This document shows positions 35,346-46,316 of a stretch of 64,000 bases of DNA, in pieces. Each line of letters opens with the position of its first letter. Position 1 is the stretch's first letter. Under the pieces are notes generated by a model. That model saw only the letters and a program-made list of their open reading frames with translations. It was not told where the DNA came from and did no database searches. Where the stretch lies: contig OY755048.1 in assembly GCA_963576565.1 (NCBI GenBank), forward strand, positions 9,029,984-9,093,983, read 5' to 3'. The stretch comes from Aspidapion aeneum. Taxonomy: Eukaryota > Arthropoda > Insecta > Coleoptera > Brentidae. Made by a program: the position numbers and the translations under genes.

Positions 35346-37084
35346 AGAACCAACAACTTCATAACTTTCATTTCCGATAAATTTAGAAAATACTTTTTAG
35401 GGCTGGTATAATAGGGTGGAGTTTACTTATTGTGTGCTAATTGGCTAGTCTAGGAAGGTATCTTATCCGTCATGGATACATTTATTATTACTTAATAAAT
35501 AAAATAAATTTATACTAAAAACACCTTGGATATTTATTAAAGATTCTATTATTTGATTCACCTCGTGGTTTTTTAGGCCCGACGGGATTTTAAAAAGTTT
35601 GCATTTAATAAGGTAAATTACACCAAAATAAAAAAATTTGTAAATAAAAAAGTTGTAGGCCACCTTCATAAAGTCAGACTTTTCATAATCCCCTCGTATG
35701 TCTTCATATTTACATAAGTTTTTATAAATTTCGACTACATCGAATTTGGCACACCCGGTAGTCCCTTTGCTACTCCGACACTGTTAATTTATAGACAGAA
35801 AGAACACACAAAAAGAAAGGCGGGCGAACGGTTATTTGAGCAAAGAGAACTAAATAGAATGTAAGAGAAAAAAAAGCGCAAAGGTATCAAATTAAACTTT
35901 TGTTTGTTAATTATTTTTATAAGAGGTATTTCATATGCAATATATTTTTCCTACGACCACACATGAAAATCATGGGTTTCACACCATTTTCATCCTCAGA
36001 AAACGTTAGGTTTCACCCATGGGCAGAAATTTTTTGAAAAATACTTTTTGCACATGTGTTGCAAAGTATCTTTCCACACATGTGCGGAAAAGCAGTTTCA
36101 TTTGATTTGTGCAAAATTGAAGAACTGTTTTTACAAAAATGAGTATAGCTCTTCAGTGTTCGTAGGAAAGATAGCGTACACAACTCGATAGAAAGTAACT
36201 TTCTTACACTCGCCTGTTGTTTCACTCGGCTGGCGCCTCATTCTCAACATTCACGCTCGTGTGAAATTTGTCACTCTCTTCTCTTGTTCATATGTAATAG
36301 ACTATTTCGTTTTTAACCTTACCATATGAATAATAAGGTTACTCGTTCCAGACCTTACAAACTAGAAACCACAAAAAGGGTCCACTTATTACAAAAAAAG
36401 AATGAAACTGCGCCTCCTTTCAAGGGTCAGTCCCAATCCTTTTTCGTTGTTTAGGGATAAAAACATAAAAGATAAAAGTGTCACTGTTTATCTCTGGGAT
36501 GAACAGGGATAGATCAGGGATAAAAAATTAAAATCAGGGATGAAAAGTGACAGGTAAGGAATTACAAACCTGGTTTTTAGCGCATTTGATATTTTAGACA
36601 AGTCATTCTTATTTGATTAAACAATCGTTTATTAACACTATTTTTATACACCCCACGCTTTTACCTTAGTCTGTTAAAAGTCACGTTAGTGTACTTAAAA
36701 TTTTTTAGTTTTTCATACAGCTGATGATTTCAGTTGAACCGTTTAACTTAAAAGTGTTTTACGTATTTTTGAATTTAATATTTGGCTAAATAAAAAGTTT
36801 AAAAAATTCAGACAAATAAATGTAAAAATAACTAAATGCAAAATGTTTAAGTAGTTATACTACTACAATGAAAAAAAAAACAAATAATATATAAAACTAA
36901 AAAAAAGTTATGAAATATTCTTGAAGATCAGTTTCTAGTTAGTTAGGTATCTATTTATTTATTTAATTTAATTTTGGATAATTTTGAAGTAACCAAGTGC
37001 TTATTTGTTTTTTAAAAGATTTTTTTGACCTTTTGTTCAGTTCAGATGGTAGCAGGTTAAAGAGTTCTTTTCCAATGTATGTTT
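35346..37084. other. Unannotated AT-rich sequence
   Basis: No gene recognised. A minus-strand 70-codon frame at 36013-36225 contains five cysteines but matches no finger pattern I can name. Direct short repeats of GGGATAAAAA-like sequence occur near 36460-36545. Confidence 0.35.
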
Positions 37085-37400
37085 TTCTGTACATTTCTCG
37101 AGTTTTTTTGAACATTTTCCGTGTTTTTCTGACCATTTCCCCAGTTTTCCAGGATTTCCGAAAATTTTCCCAGTTTTTCCGAGCATTTCGCGAGGTTTTT
37201 CAAACATTTCTAAAGTTTTTTGAAAATTGTCCGAGGTTTTCTAAACATTTTCCGAAAATTTCCCGAGTTTTTTCTAACATTTCTCGAGTTTTTTGAAAAT
37301 TTTCCAAGTTTTTCCAAACATTTTCCGAGTTTTTCCTGACATTTCCGAAAATTTCTTGAGTTTTCCCAAAAAAATTCTCAGTTGTCCGAAAAATTTTAAA
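37085..37400. repeat. Degenerate minisatellite, about 20-22 bp period
   Basis: Roughly fourteen head-to-tail variants of TTTTCCGAGTTTTTCGAACA-like sequence. It keeps a long frame open by chance (36997-37296) but encodes only low-complexity F/S-rich sequence. Confidence 0.8.
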
Positions 37401-38309
37401 GTGTAAGGACTGTACATTTGCCTCTGGCCTTAACTCTTGGAAGTCAGAAAATATATCTACTTTTTCTTACCTACATATCTATGCCTACACTGGGCAAGAC
37501 GCGTCCACCCCTACAGAAGGTTGCATGTATACTGAAAGGAGTGACTGAAAGATTTTTCCAAATGATTTTGAATTAAATAAAATATCGGCAACACTGCACT
37601 ATGGAGTAATCACAGGGGCAAAAACGCTTCCTCTCTCTTTTTTCCTATGTAAATTATTGCATAAGAAAAAAAAGACAGAGCGAGCATTGGAGTTCATGTG
37701 GTTACCTGCTATTACCAAACGAATAGCGACATCAGCGATCTCACCGGTCGTCACCGGCTGATTTCAAAGGTCCTCAGTGCGTGAATTAAAGAGTATGCTA
37801 TTGGCCTAATGAAAGCTGAGCGTCTATTATATTATTAGTTTATGGTTGAAGTTTCAGCCACACGCATATACAGAGATATAAAGTCTTATAAACTTATGGT
37901 CTGTTGGAGTTACATTTCCATAACTCGGAAACGAATAGTAATAGAAATCTGAAAATTTTTAGTTACGCAAGTTCTTACTGTTAAAATAAGCAAACACCGC
38001 AAAGTATTTGCTCGTTTTTAAAATTTTTACTAGTGGTAGAAAAAAAGTCAAACATTTGTTTTTAAAGATAACTTTCTTTTTACCTTCCCTAATATGACAG
38101 TTTTAAAAAAATTCACTGGTGCCCGTAAATTAAATCTACGCACCAAATTTAATCAAAACAGAATGAATAGTTTATTATTTATAAGGTGAGGAAGATAAGG
38201 TGCACCTTATTTTTACAAACGAATTATGTTAAAACAAAAGTACAACTTAAGGTTTTTCTGGTAATTTCCAATGCTTTATGGAGTTATCCAACATCCAACT
38301 AACCTTACA
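37401..38309. other. Unannotated sequence
   Basis: AT-rich, with a slightly GC-richer stretch at 37430-37530. No gene or element recognised. Confidence 0.4.
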
Positions 38310-39540
38310 AAAGCAAAATTAAATTCATCTTTATTTAGAAAAATATATTATTGTACATTGGGCTTTATTATCGGATACGTGCAGTAATAAGCAAATCAAT
38401 ATAAGCATATGATCTATTCTATTTAGCCTTCTTCTTCGATCAATTGTTGTATATAGGGCTTCTTCTTTGTCTGTTCCCGTGTTCATCCGTCTAATTCCCG
38501 CATATTTCTTCAAATCGTCCGCCTGTCTCATTTGGGGTCTTCCCCTATTTCTTTTATTTTCCCAATGTCTCCAGTGAGTTCGATCGTCTTTCTGCCTGTT
38601 TTTTTTTTTGGTTTATTCTGATCGCAATATATATCTGTGTTTGTTATGATTTTATTGTAGTTCATAATTAAGCCTATATTTTTAGCTAATGGATCCAGTT
38701 CTTCCATCATTTTTATTAGTTCTTCATTTATATCTGTTATTAAGGCGATATTGTTAGCATGTTTTCGTGGTTCAAGTATTGTCCGCTTACTTTGATGCCT
38801 ATTTCTCCCAACCTGGGTTTATAAAAATATCTTCTAGGGCCTGGGGAATAGTTTAGAGAATACCTCTTCTTATGAAAATTGGCTTGGTTCCTTCGTATAT
38901 TTTGATTGATGTAGTTGCTATTATTATTAAGTATGATCTATTTGGATAATAATATTAGATGCTTCCACTTTCCAGTGCTCAATGCTATCGAAAACTTTTT
39001 TCAAGTCTATAAATGCAATAAATATTGGAATATTGTATTCATTGGCTCGTTGTTCAAGGATTTTCTTGGTTAATAGGTAGTCAACAGTACTGAAACCTTT
39101 TCTGAAGCCCACTTGTTCTTTTGATTGATATCCGTCAAATTTTGTTGTGTGAAAAGCTTATAAATTACAATTTTACATTACATTACATATGAAGGTTATT
39201 AACTACAGATGTACCACTGTACTTGAGCATCTCTGCCGTTACCCCGTCTTTTCCAGGTTATTTGTTATTTTGAATTTTCTTTAATGCTCTGTTTATTTCC
39301 GCTTTGCTTATTTCAGGTTGTAGTTCTGCATTTATGTTCTTTATTTTTACTTGGGCTTTCTTTATTGTTTCTCGAGATGGTTTTCTATTTGTTAGGTATT
39401 TTTCTGTATAGAATAGTTGTGTGATATTTTTAATATATTCTTTAAGCTTAGTTTCTATGCCGTTGATATACATTATTTTAATTATTTCATATCTACCTAG
39501 AGTCGTATTTAGACGTTTCATATTTAAGTTATTTTCTATC
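38310..39540 (-). pseudogene. Decayed LINE, endonuclease-RT linker through tail
   Basis: Minus-strand fragments, read from high to low coordinate, appear in LINE order. The linker reads LQPEISKAEINRALKKIQNN (39521-39258). The RT fingers/palm reads GFRKGFSTVDYLLTKKILEQ and FDSIEHW (39112-38927). A later segment contains PLAKNIGLIMNY (38710-38528). The tail has a degenerate DDLKKYAG...DRRRRLNR (38531-38331). Stops and frameshifts separate all blocks. It is the same family as the plus-strand copy at 54760-57110. Confidence 0.75.
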
Positions 39541-40170
39541 TTTTATTTCCTTTTATATTTTTGCGTATATATAATTTTCTCTCTTTTTATCTTTTTGTTA
39601 GACATGTTTTCCTACTCTAGTCATCGCTCTTGTCAGCGTATCATTTATTTCATCTATATTTTCATTTTCGTATCTTAAGTTTTGATTTTAGCCTTTCTTT
39701 GTATATAGCTTTATTTTGTTTAAGTTTATTCATGTCAAGTTGTCTATTGTGATTTTTAATTTTTCTTTTCATTTCGAAATTGCTCAATGCAAATTTTCGT
39801 TCCGACTATCCTGTGAATACTTCCTGTTTTAAACCTGTTAAGACTGTTATCAGTATATAATCAATTTGATTGCGGTTTCTTTCTATAGAACGAATTCATT
39901 GCGTAAAGGTGTCTTTCCTCTAGACAATTCATTAAGGTTGTGCCCCTATCATTCTTTTCACCATATTGTTATACAATAAAGTTAATAATAATTGGTCTTT
40001 AAGTAAGACGTTATCTCACTTTGTTCAACTACTCGCTACCCCACTGTGTATACAATGCAAGAAATAAACGAAATGAATGATTCGGTTCCTAACCAGAAAA
40101 ATTAGAAAAATATACAGATAACTAATCAACAACTAAATAATGTACCTTTTAATAATCTTATATGCTTAGC
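39541..40170. other. Possible 5' LINE remnant and unannotated sequence
   Basis: Bases to about 39900 may continue the decayed minus-strand LINE (endonuclease side), but no motif is firm. The rest is unrecognised. Confidence 0.3.
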
Positions 40171-40174
40171 TTAA

Positions 40175-40571
40175 AGGCGCGTATTCACCAAAGGAGCAAG
40201 CATTTGTTCTTGCTCGTGTTCGCTCGTCATATTGAAATCTCGTCCATATTCCAGCGAATATATTCAGATTCGCAATTGATCCGTCTAACTTCTGCGAGCA
40301 ATAAATATGGCCTAAATATGTTTATACAGAAGGCAAAGTACCTACGTATGCCGCGATCAAAATACGAGCGCTCTATAGATTGAAATCTCGTCCACACCGA
40401 ACGAGCATGAACACGAATTTTCTTTGATGTACCGACTTCCTCTCGACCTTTTTTAAGCGCGAACAAGCAAATGTTTGTTCGCTCGAATCCGGTACACATT
40501 AGGCGGTTATTGATGAGGAATGCTCGCTCGCTCTTGTTTGCTCTTGCTCGCTCTTTTGGTAAATACGCGCC
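40175..40571. mobile_element. 397 bp TTAA-flanked MITE
   Basis: Inverted ends AGGCGCGTATTCACCAAAGG and GGCGCGTATTTACCAAAAG lie next to TTAA at 40171-40174 and 40572-40575. TTAA duplication suggests piggyBac-type mobilisation, although the left end has one extra A. The interior is rich in CTCGCTCG/GAGCAAG motifs arranged in opposite orientation at the two ends. No transposase. Confidence 0.7.
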
Positions 40572-40575
40572 TTAA

Positions 40576-42399
40576 AAGTTTATTACCTCGCTCGCTCGTA
40601 CCGAAAAATGTTTTGGATGTGCGTTGCGCATTGGAAAAATCACTTTAGAACGATTATTGTGGGTAATATCTTGGTGAGTGGTGTGACCTTAATGTTAGAT
40701 ATAAAAATATTGCAGGAGATGGAGCACAGGAAGGTGAGCCAATGAAATTCATATCCACTTAACATAATCGCGTTTTGCAAAACGAGAGATCCGGTGGGAA
40801 ATCAAGGGGCTCGTCTCTGCATCCTTGCAGCATAGTGTAGGTTGAGCTAAGTGAGAAAACTTAAAGCGAGTGCCGGTATATTGGTCGCAAGAGGGACTAT
40901 TTTTTTCCTGAAGACGACAAAAAACTCTTTTAAGAGATGCCTTAAAAACAGATTTAAGACAGCTTTGAAGCATGCCATCGACACTTAAAACAGCTACATA
41001 CGAGGTTGAATTAATAATGTCCTTCTTTGTTACTTTCGTATTCTTTTAAGAAAAACGCCACTTTCGTTCAGTTTTTTTCAATTGTTTTTAATACCCGACC
41101 ATCTTTGAAGTGAAAAAACTCTGTCGACCTAGGATTTCTTGTTTGTTGCTAAACAAGACGCTCCAAAACTCTGATAAAACTCATGATACCTCAGTGGTTT
41201 GAGGAGATTTGATGAGGTACAAATTATATAAAATAAAAACTGACAAAACCCTTTATTGTTATAGATGTAAAGAAAATGGTTCGGTTCGGTTCGGTTCACT
41301 CTTCAGAATTTACAAGAGATAAAAATATTTCTGGAGAAATTTTTTACAAACCGTGCCAAACTTCAACTAAATCTTATAAAGGCAATGGAACTTGTTTTTA
41401 AACAATTTTATTTAACTTTGCATTGAAATTTGGCCTAGTAGATAATATTATTATAAAAACATTTGGGGTTAGGGGTGGTTCAGGGGTGTAAATTTGAGAA
41501 ATTCAGAACTTTGGAACTATAACAGATACGAACATGCGGTTTTCAGATTTATGATATTTTATAAAATAAAAACGGGGGTACATGGTAGGTGAGGTGTGTA
41601 AAGCAAGTAAGAAATACGGTGGTGGGTGAGGGTAAGAAGGGGGGAAATTTAGAACCAAAATGGTACGAACATGCGGTTTTCAGGGTTATGATTTGATCTG
41701 GTGAAAATACAATTTTATGAATAAAAGTCGGTGGTAAGGGGTTTTTAGATTTATAATTTGTTCTCCTCAAGTTTTTTTATTTATATTATTGTATATCTCA
41801 TAAGTAGGTTTAATATGTGGTGGAACTATAGCAAATGGTTTTACTCAGTCTAGTTAATTCGGTGATAAAAATAACAAGAAAAGAAAATATAACAAAGTTG
41901 AAGCGAAAATATTTACTTCTAATATATTTCTTATTACGTGTAAATAAAAAAGTTACTTGTTTCTTTTCAATTATAATTTCTATTAATTTTTAGCTAGGGT
42001 ATAGCTAAGTGTTAAAGAAAGGTACAGAAAAGAAAATCAAAAGTTGTTTAATGAAAGACGAGTAAGTCAAAGAGCGTTTAGCGGAGTTCAATTGGGGACA
42101 GGTTGAAAAGTCAGTCAAGCACTAAATTCATAATTTATCAATTGAGAAAAGAAGGGGGAAAGTAAACGTCGAGAATACGGTTTTCGTTTCTTTGCTATTG
42201 ATGAATAATCAATTACATTCTGTTTTACAAGCCGAGCCACCTGGTTTACGTTCCTTCACTTCATTCTTTCTTTTCCCCCTCGATCTTGCATCTCAATTGA
42301 GTGCTGTTTATAGATGACATAATCAAGAACAATTTATCCATCTCAAGAGCTCTCATTTAACTTTGATATCTTAAAAAATAGCTTTACATTGGGTGTATA
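40576..42399. other. Unannotated AT-rich sequence
   Basis: Contains a short (GGTTC)n run at about 41279-41298 and a repeated GAACATGCGGTTTTCAG phrase at 41530 and 41667, suggesting a local duplication of about 137 bases. No gene is recognised. Confidence 0.35.
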
Positions 42400-42419
42400 A
42401 AAGTAGATTTATCGCAGGC

Positions 42420-44640
42420 TCGGAGCTACGGGTGGTGTTGTAGTGTTGACACACATAATACACCTTCTGGTCAGAATCTAGAACAATTCGCTGCCACCGA
42501 CTCGCCGTAGCTGATTCGCCGCCGCGGCAACTCGCCGTCGCCGCCGTCTCGATTTGCTCCCGGGTTATCTTGCAGCCGAACCGATTGCCGAACCGATTAG
42601 CCGCCGGGAATGCTTGCTGCGCATTGCCGTAGCTATTGATTGAAATTATGTTTATTAAACGGTTTATTTATACTTTTGTTTAAAATCTTGCGACAGAGCT
42701 TTTTCTACTACTTTCCCTTTTTCTACTACTTTCCGATGAGCTAGAGATTTTATATTTGACAGATGTATAGAGTTCCGGTGACCATGTATAATAAATTTTT
42801 TAACACCAAAAATTAAAAATGGCGAATCCAACCGATTGCTCTCAAATTTGAAACAATACGGTGTTGAAGCAAAGTAATACAATTTTTTACTTAAACCTAA
42901 AAAAAATCAAAATGGCGCTTTCAAAATGGTGGAACTTTCCGTTTAAAAACCGGTATTTATCAAACTTTAAACTTGGAGTATTTATTTATATTTATTTATA
43001 ACATCACATGTAAAAATACAATGTATTTGCAGTTTAAGTTCGCTCATTATGATTTTAAATAACGGATCCAAAACTTCATTAAAAAACTTATACTTAATAA
43101 ATTTTGGATCTTAAAGGTTGCTGATTGTGATTTTTGAATTAAACTACTAATTTTGTGTTGTTTAACGCACAATTTACAATTTTAACTTTGGAAAAAACAA
43201 AATATCGGATTCAAAATGGCGGACTTTTCTTAAAGGTCGTTATTATTATGATTTTTGAATTTAACTTAAGAAAAATCAAAATGGCTAATCCAAATTGGCG
43301 GGTTTTTTCCTTTTCAAACCGATATGTAATAACTTAGGAACTTTGGGATGTCTAAGGTTACTGATTAAGAGTTTTGAATAAGGCTTGCAAATAATCAAAA
43401 TGGCGGTCCAATATGGCGTACTTTTCTATTTATTAACCGATATGTATTAAATTTTGCCCTTTGAGGTGTAAAAGGTCGCTAATTAAGATTTTTGAGTTAA
43501 ACTTCAGAATTATCAAATTTGCGGATGTAAAATGGTAAACCGATATGTATTAAACCATATAATCATAACAGTCACCCTAAAATTTCAAAATTAAATTTTC
43601 GCCATTTTAATTTTTTTAAATTTAATTTAATTATTAAATTCAGCGGCACACACACCACAGTGCCAAATTTACTACATAAATAGTGAAAAATCCGCCATTT
43701 TGAGCTCTCCAATTTAATTAGTTTGAATATTAATTCAAAAATGAAAATATTTAATACATGCATAAAAATAATATAAAATTGCATAAAATCAGCTGCAGCT
43801 CTAAAAATCTGCGAAAATTGCGTACTTAAACAACAGCCAGGGCTATCAAAACCGGACGGGCCACGATCCTCCACTTTGTTAACGTCACATCCGGGGCTGA
43901 TTTTTTTTTGATGGTCACGTTACGAAACAGCTGATTGTCTTTAAAATATTGAAGTTGGAATGACGGTTCATGAATATTTGAGTTTTTAAAAAAATAAAGC
44001 TGGTTATGAGATTGTTTTTACCATATTCTTTCAGAACAACTTTTTTTAAATCTATAGTAATTCTTAATTTTTCAGAGCCGCTTCATTAGTTCACACAAAA
44101 ATTAAGTTTAAAGCAGAAGCGAATGTGACAATCACAGATGACAAAGTCCAATAAATGTCAAATATAACGGTTGACGTGTGGTACATGGCGGGTAATTTAA
44201 ATTCAAATTAAGGAATGCTAAATCTTGAAGATTTTTACCTATTAATCATGTTGCTTTCTTACAAAACTTTGGTGGAATATCGGGATGGTGTCTGAGAATA
44301 TTTCACTGAAATTTTGCGGAAATCTGAAGTGCCATTTTGCAAATTTCATAAAAAAACATCTGAGCTCCCATAAGACCCAATGTAAAATTCACCCCCCGGA
44401 AAACAGCTGATTTTTTCAGGGTCGTGGCCTCTATTTTTGTGTTGGCCTTGCAACAGCATCCGGCGGAGAGTTATCACGGCGACGAGTTACCCCGGCGGAA
44501 AATCAGGTTAACAGTGAGTTGGGCCGACGGCAAACTGGGTTGGTTCGGTTCATTCATCAGCACAAGCTAAGCCGGGGGAAATCAGCCGCGGCGGCGAATT
44601 ATTCCATTCGCCCAGATCACTATGTAATATGCGAAAAATT
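42420..44640. mobile_element. Candidate 2.2 kb element with GC-rich inverted ends
   Basis: The left 200 bases (from about 42460) contain ATTCGCCGCCGCGGC and repeated ACTCGCCG-type blocks. The right end (44440-44640) contains the inverted GCCGCGGCGGCGAAT and complementary blocks. Between them lies AT-rich non-coding sequence with a tandem array. The exact ends and duplication were not resolved. Confidence 0.5.
42780..43560. repeat. Degenerate tandem array with AAAATGGCGGA motifs
   Basis: About five units of roughly 120 bases recur, each with an AACCGATATGTATTA-like segment, GATTTTTGAATTAAACT and ATCAAAATGGCGG-like sequence. Unit boundaries are blurred by divergence. Confidence 0.55.
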
Positions 44641-44734
44641 TCTCCCCCCAAATGAAATTCCTAGATAGTTCTTTCGTAAATTTGTATTTCCTTTTTGCTA
44701 CACATCTGCATTAGTACTATCGCAATTGGAAATC

Positions 44735-45080
44735 CGAGAGTTGATTGATTGATTGATTAATTAATTGATTCATTTCTACAGCAAGCTTAGGTTTTGAACA
44801 CCGTGACACTGCTGCTGCATATCTTATTGCACCTTTTGCTGTGTGTTTTCTTCCTTTTCGAAGGAGTCTTTCTACAGGAGGTTTTTGTTTATGCAGATGG
44901 TTCGTGCTTGGCACTCGAATATGATATGAGCTGCTGATTTGTCGGCCTTATCAAATAGGCTGCAAATGGGAAATTTATTATATCCACCAGCGAGCAGCTC
45001 TCTGTTCGAAAAAAGACTCTGGAGAGCATTTCTCAGGTGTATTTCTCTTAAACTGACATGTGACCTAATATCGATTTAAA
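44735..45080 (-). pseudogene. LINE C-terminal fragment with TTGA-repeat tail
   Basis: The minus strand reads ICSLFDKADKSAAHIIFECQ, the Cys-His tail typical of RNase H-bearing LINEs (Cys-x2-3-Phe/Cys...AAH...C). It ends in an (AATC/TTGA)n tail at 44741-44775. It belongs to the same family as the tandem array at 46317-50190. Confidence 0.65.
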
Positions 45081-46259
45081 TATGTTTTCTGAATTCACCT
45101 TAAATGTTGCAAATTTTACTCCCCATAGCCCCATAAAGAAGACGTTTTATTCATGCGATATGAATTTCACAATTTAAAACTGAAACAATCAACATTGAGA
45201 GATGGGAGTAAAAAAGGGGGAAAGCCATATTTATTCAGCTTTTCGTTTTGCGGGGACAGGATGACGACGATGTTTTTAAAATTCATGACCTTTTTTTCTT
45301 TTTGGCAAAGGAAAATTAACGAAAAACTCGATCTAATTTAAATTTAATTACATATTCATCTTTTTGGTGGGAAAATGTCAACAAACGTCAGGCCGTGCCA
45401 AAGTTTTCAATTTGGTTTTAGAGGGATAACCCTCCAAAATAATTATTCATTGGCTCGTTTGACCGTAGAGAGCCTTTTTTATACCTACACACTAAAGGTG
45501 AGTGGATAACGATTTATGTTTGTTTTATAATATAGATCAAAGGTCTTTCAAAAAAACTCTTAAGTCATTTTTCATCAACATCCAGCGAAAACATGCTTTT
45601 AAGCCACTTACTTTTCCTATAAACTAAGATATTAAAAGTGCTAATTAAATTGTCTCCCTAAGGAAAGCCCGTGCATGTGATCTCCTTAATAAATATTTTA
45701 ATTCACTTATACCGAGTTGATTTAGGCTGGTGTATATAAGGGAAGGTGGAGTGGGGAATTGTCCTCAGGAGATAGAGCCGTAAAATTTACTCAATTTCAT
45801 AAAATAGAGAAGGTAAGTACGCTTACATATAGGATCAATCTTATATTAAATATGGCTTCATTAAATAGCGCAGTGCAAAATAAGCACTTTTTTAGTCTTG
45901 TGCTCAAATTAAATGCTGTTTAGAAATTATTTAGCCAAACTATAAAAAGTGATTTTCTAGAGTACTTAATTACTAAAAAATTATATTTGATAGATCTTTT
46001 AGATTGTATCATAAATTAGCCTTTAATGAAATTTTTAAAAGTTCCATCAAAAATATTAAAGTACTCTTGGCAACAAAAAGAGCATTCAGGTTAATGTAAG
46101 GTATTGAAAATAAACATAAACAATTTGCCTCCCAAAAAATACATAGTTTTTTGTTTTAAACGATCGCCCATTTATAACCAACGCTAAAATTTTGTCAATT
46201 TTTATGGAAAAAATAGTAGATTTAAAGAACATTACAAATGTTTTATTAATTTGGTTTTT
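45081..46259. other. Unannotated AT-rich sequence
   Basis: No gene recognised; a 62-codon frame at 45153-45341 has no known motif. Confidence 0.4.
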
Positions 46260-46316
46260 GGTAAGTTTATTTGGCGTTAGCAGCAAATTATGCTGCTAAC
46301 GCCAAATAAACTTACC
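46260..46316. repeat. Perfect hairpin, 26 bp arms and 5-base loop
   Basis: The arm from 46260 to 46285 (containing GGCGTTAGCAGCA) is exactly complementary to 46291-46316 (containing TGCTGCTAACGCC), around the loop AATTA. It sits at the left edge of the LINE-derived array. No mismatch is present, so the structure is recent or selected. Confidence 0.95.

Noticed and set aside
35940..36010. Antisense CTGAGGATG...GAAACC, a second hammerhead-like string
   Set aside because: The bases between the core and GAAA cannot form stem II and no stem I pairing was found.
36013..36225. Cys-containing 70-codon minus-strand frame, considered as a zinc finger
   Set aside because: Cysteine spacing fits no finger class I know and there are no supporting exons.
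36997..37296. 99-codon open frame
   Set aside because: It translates a 20-22 bp minisatellite; stop avoidance follows from the repeat unit, not coding.
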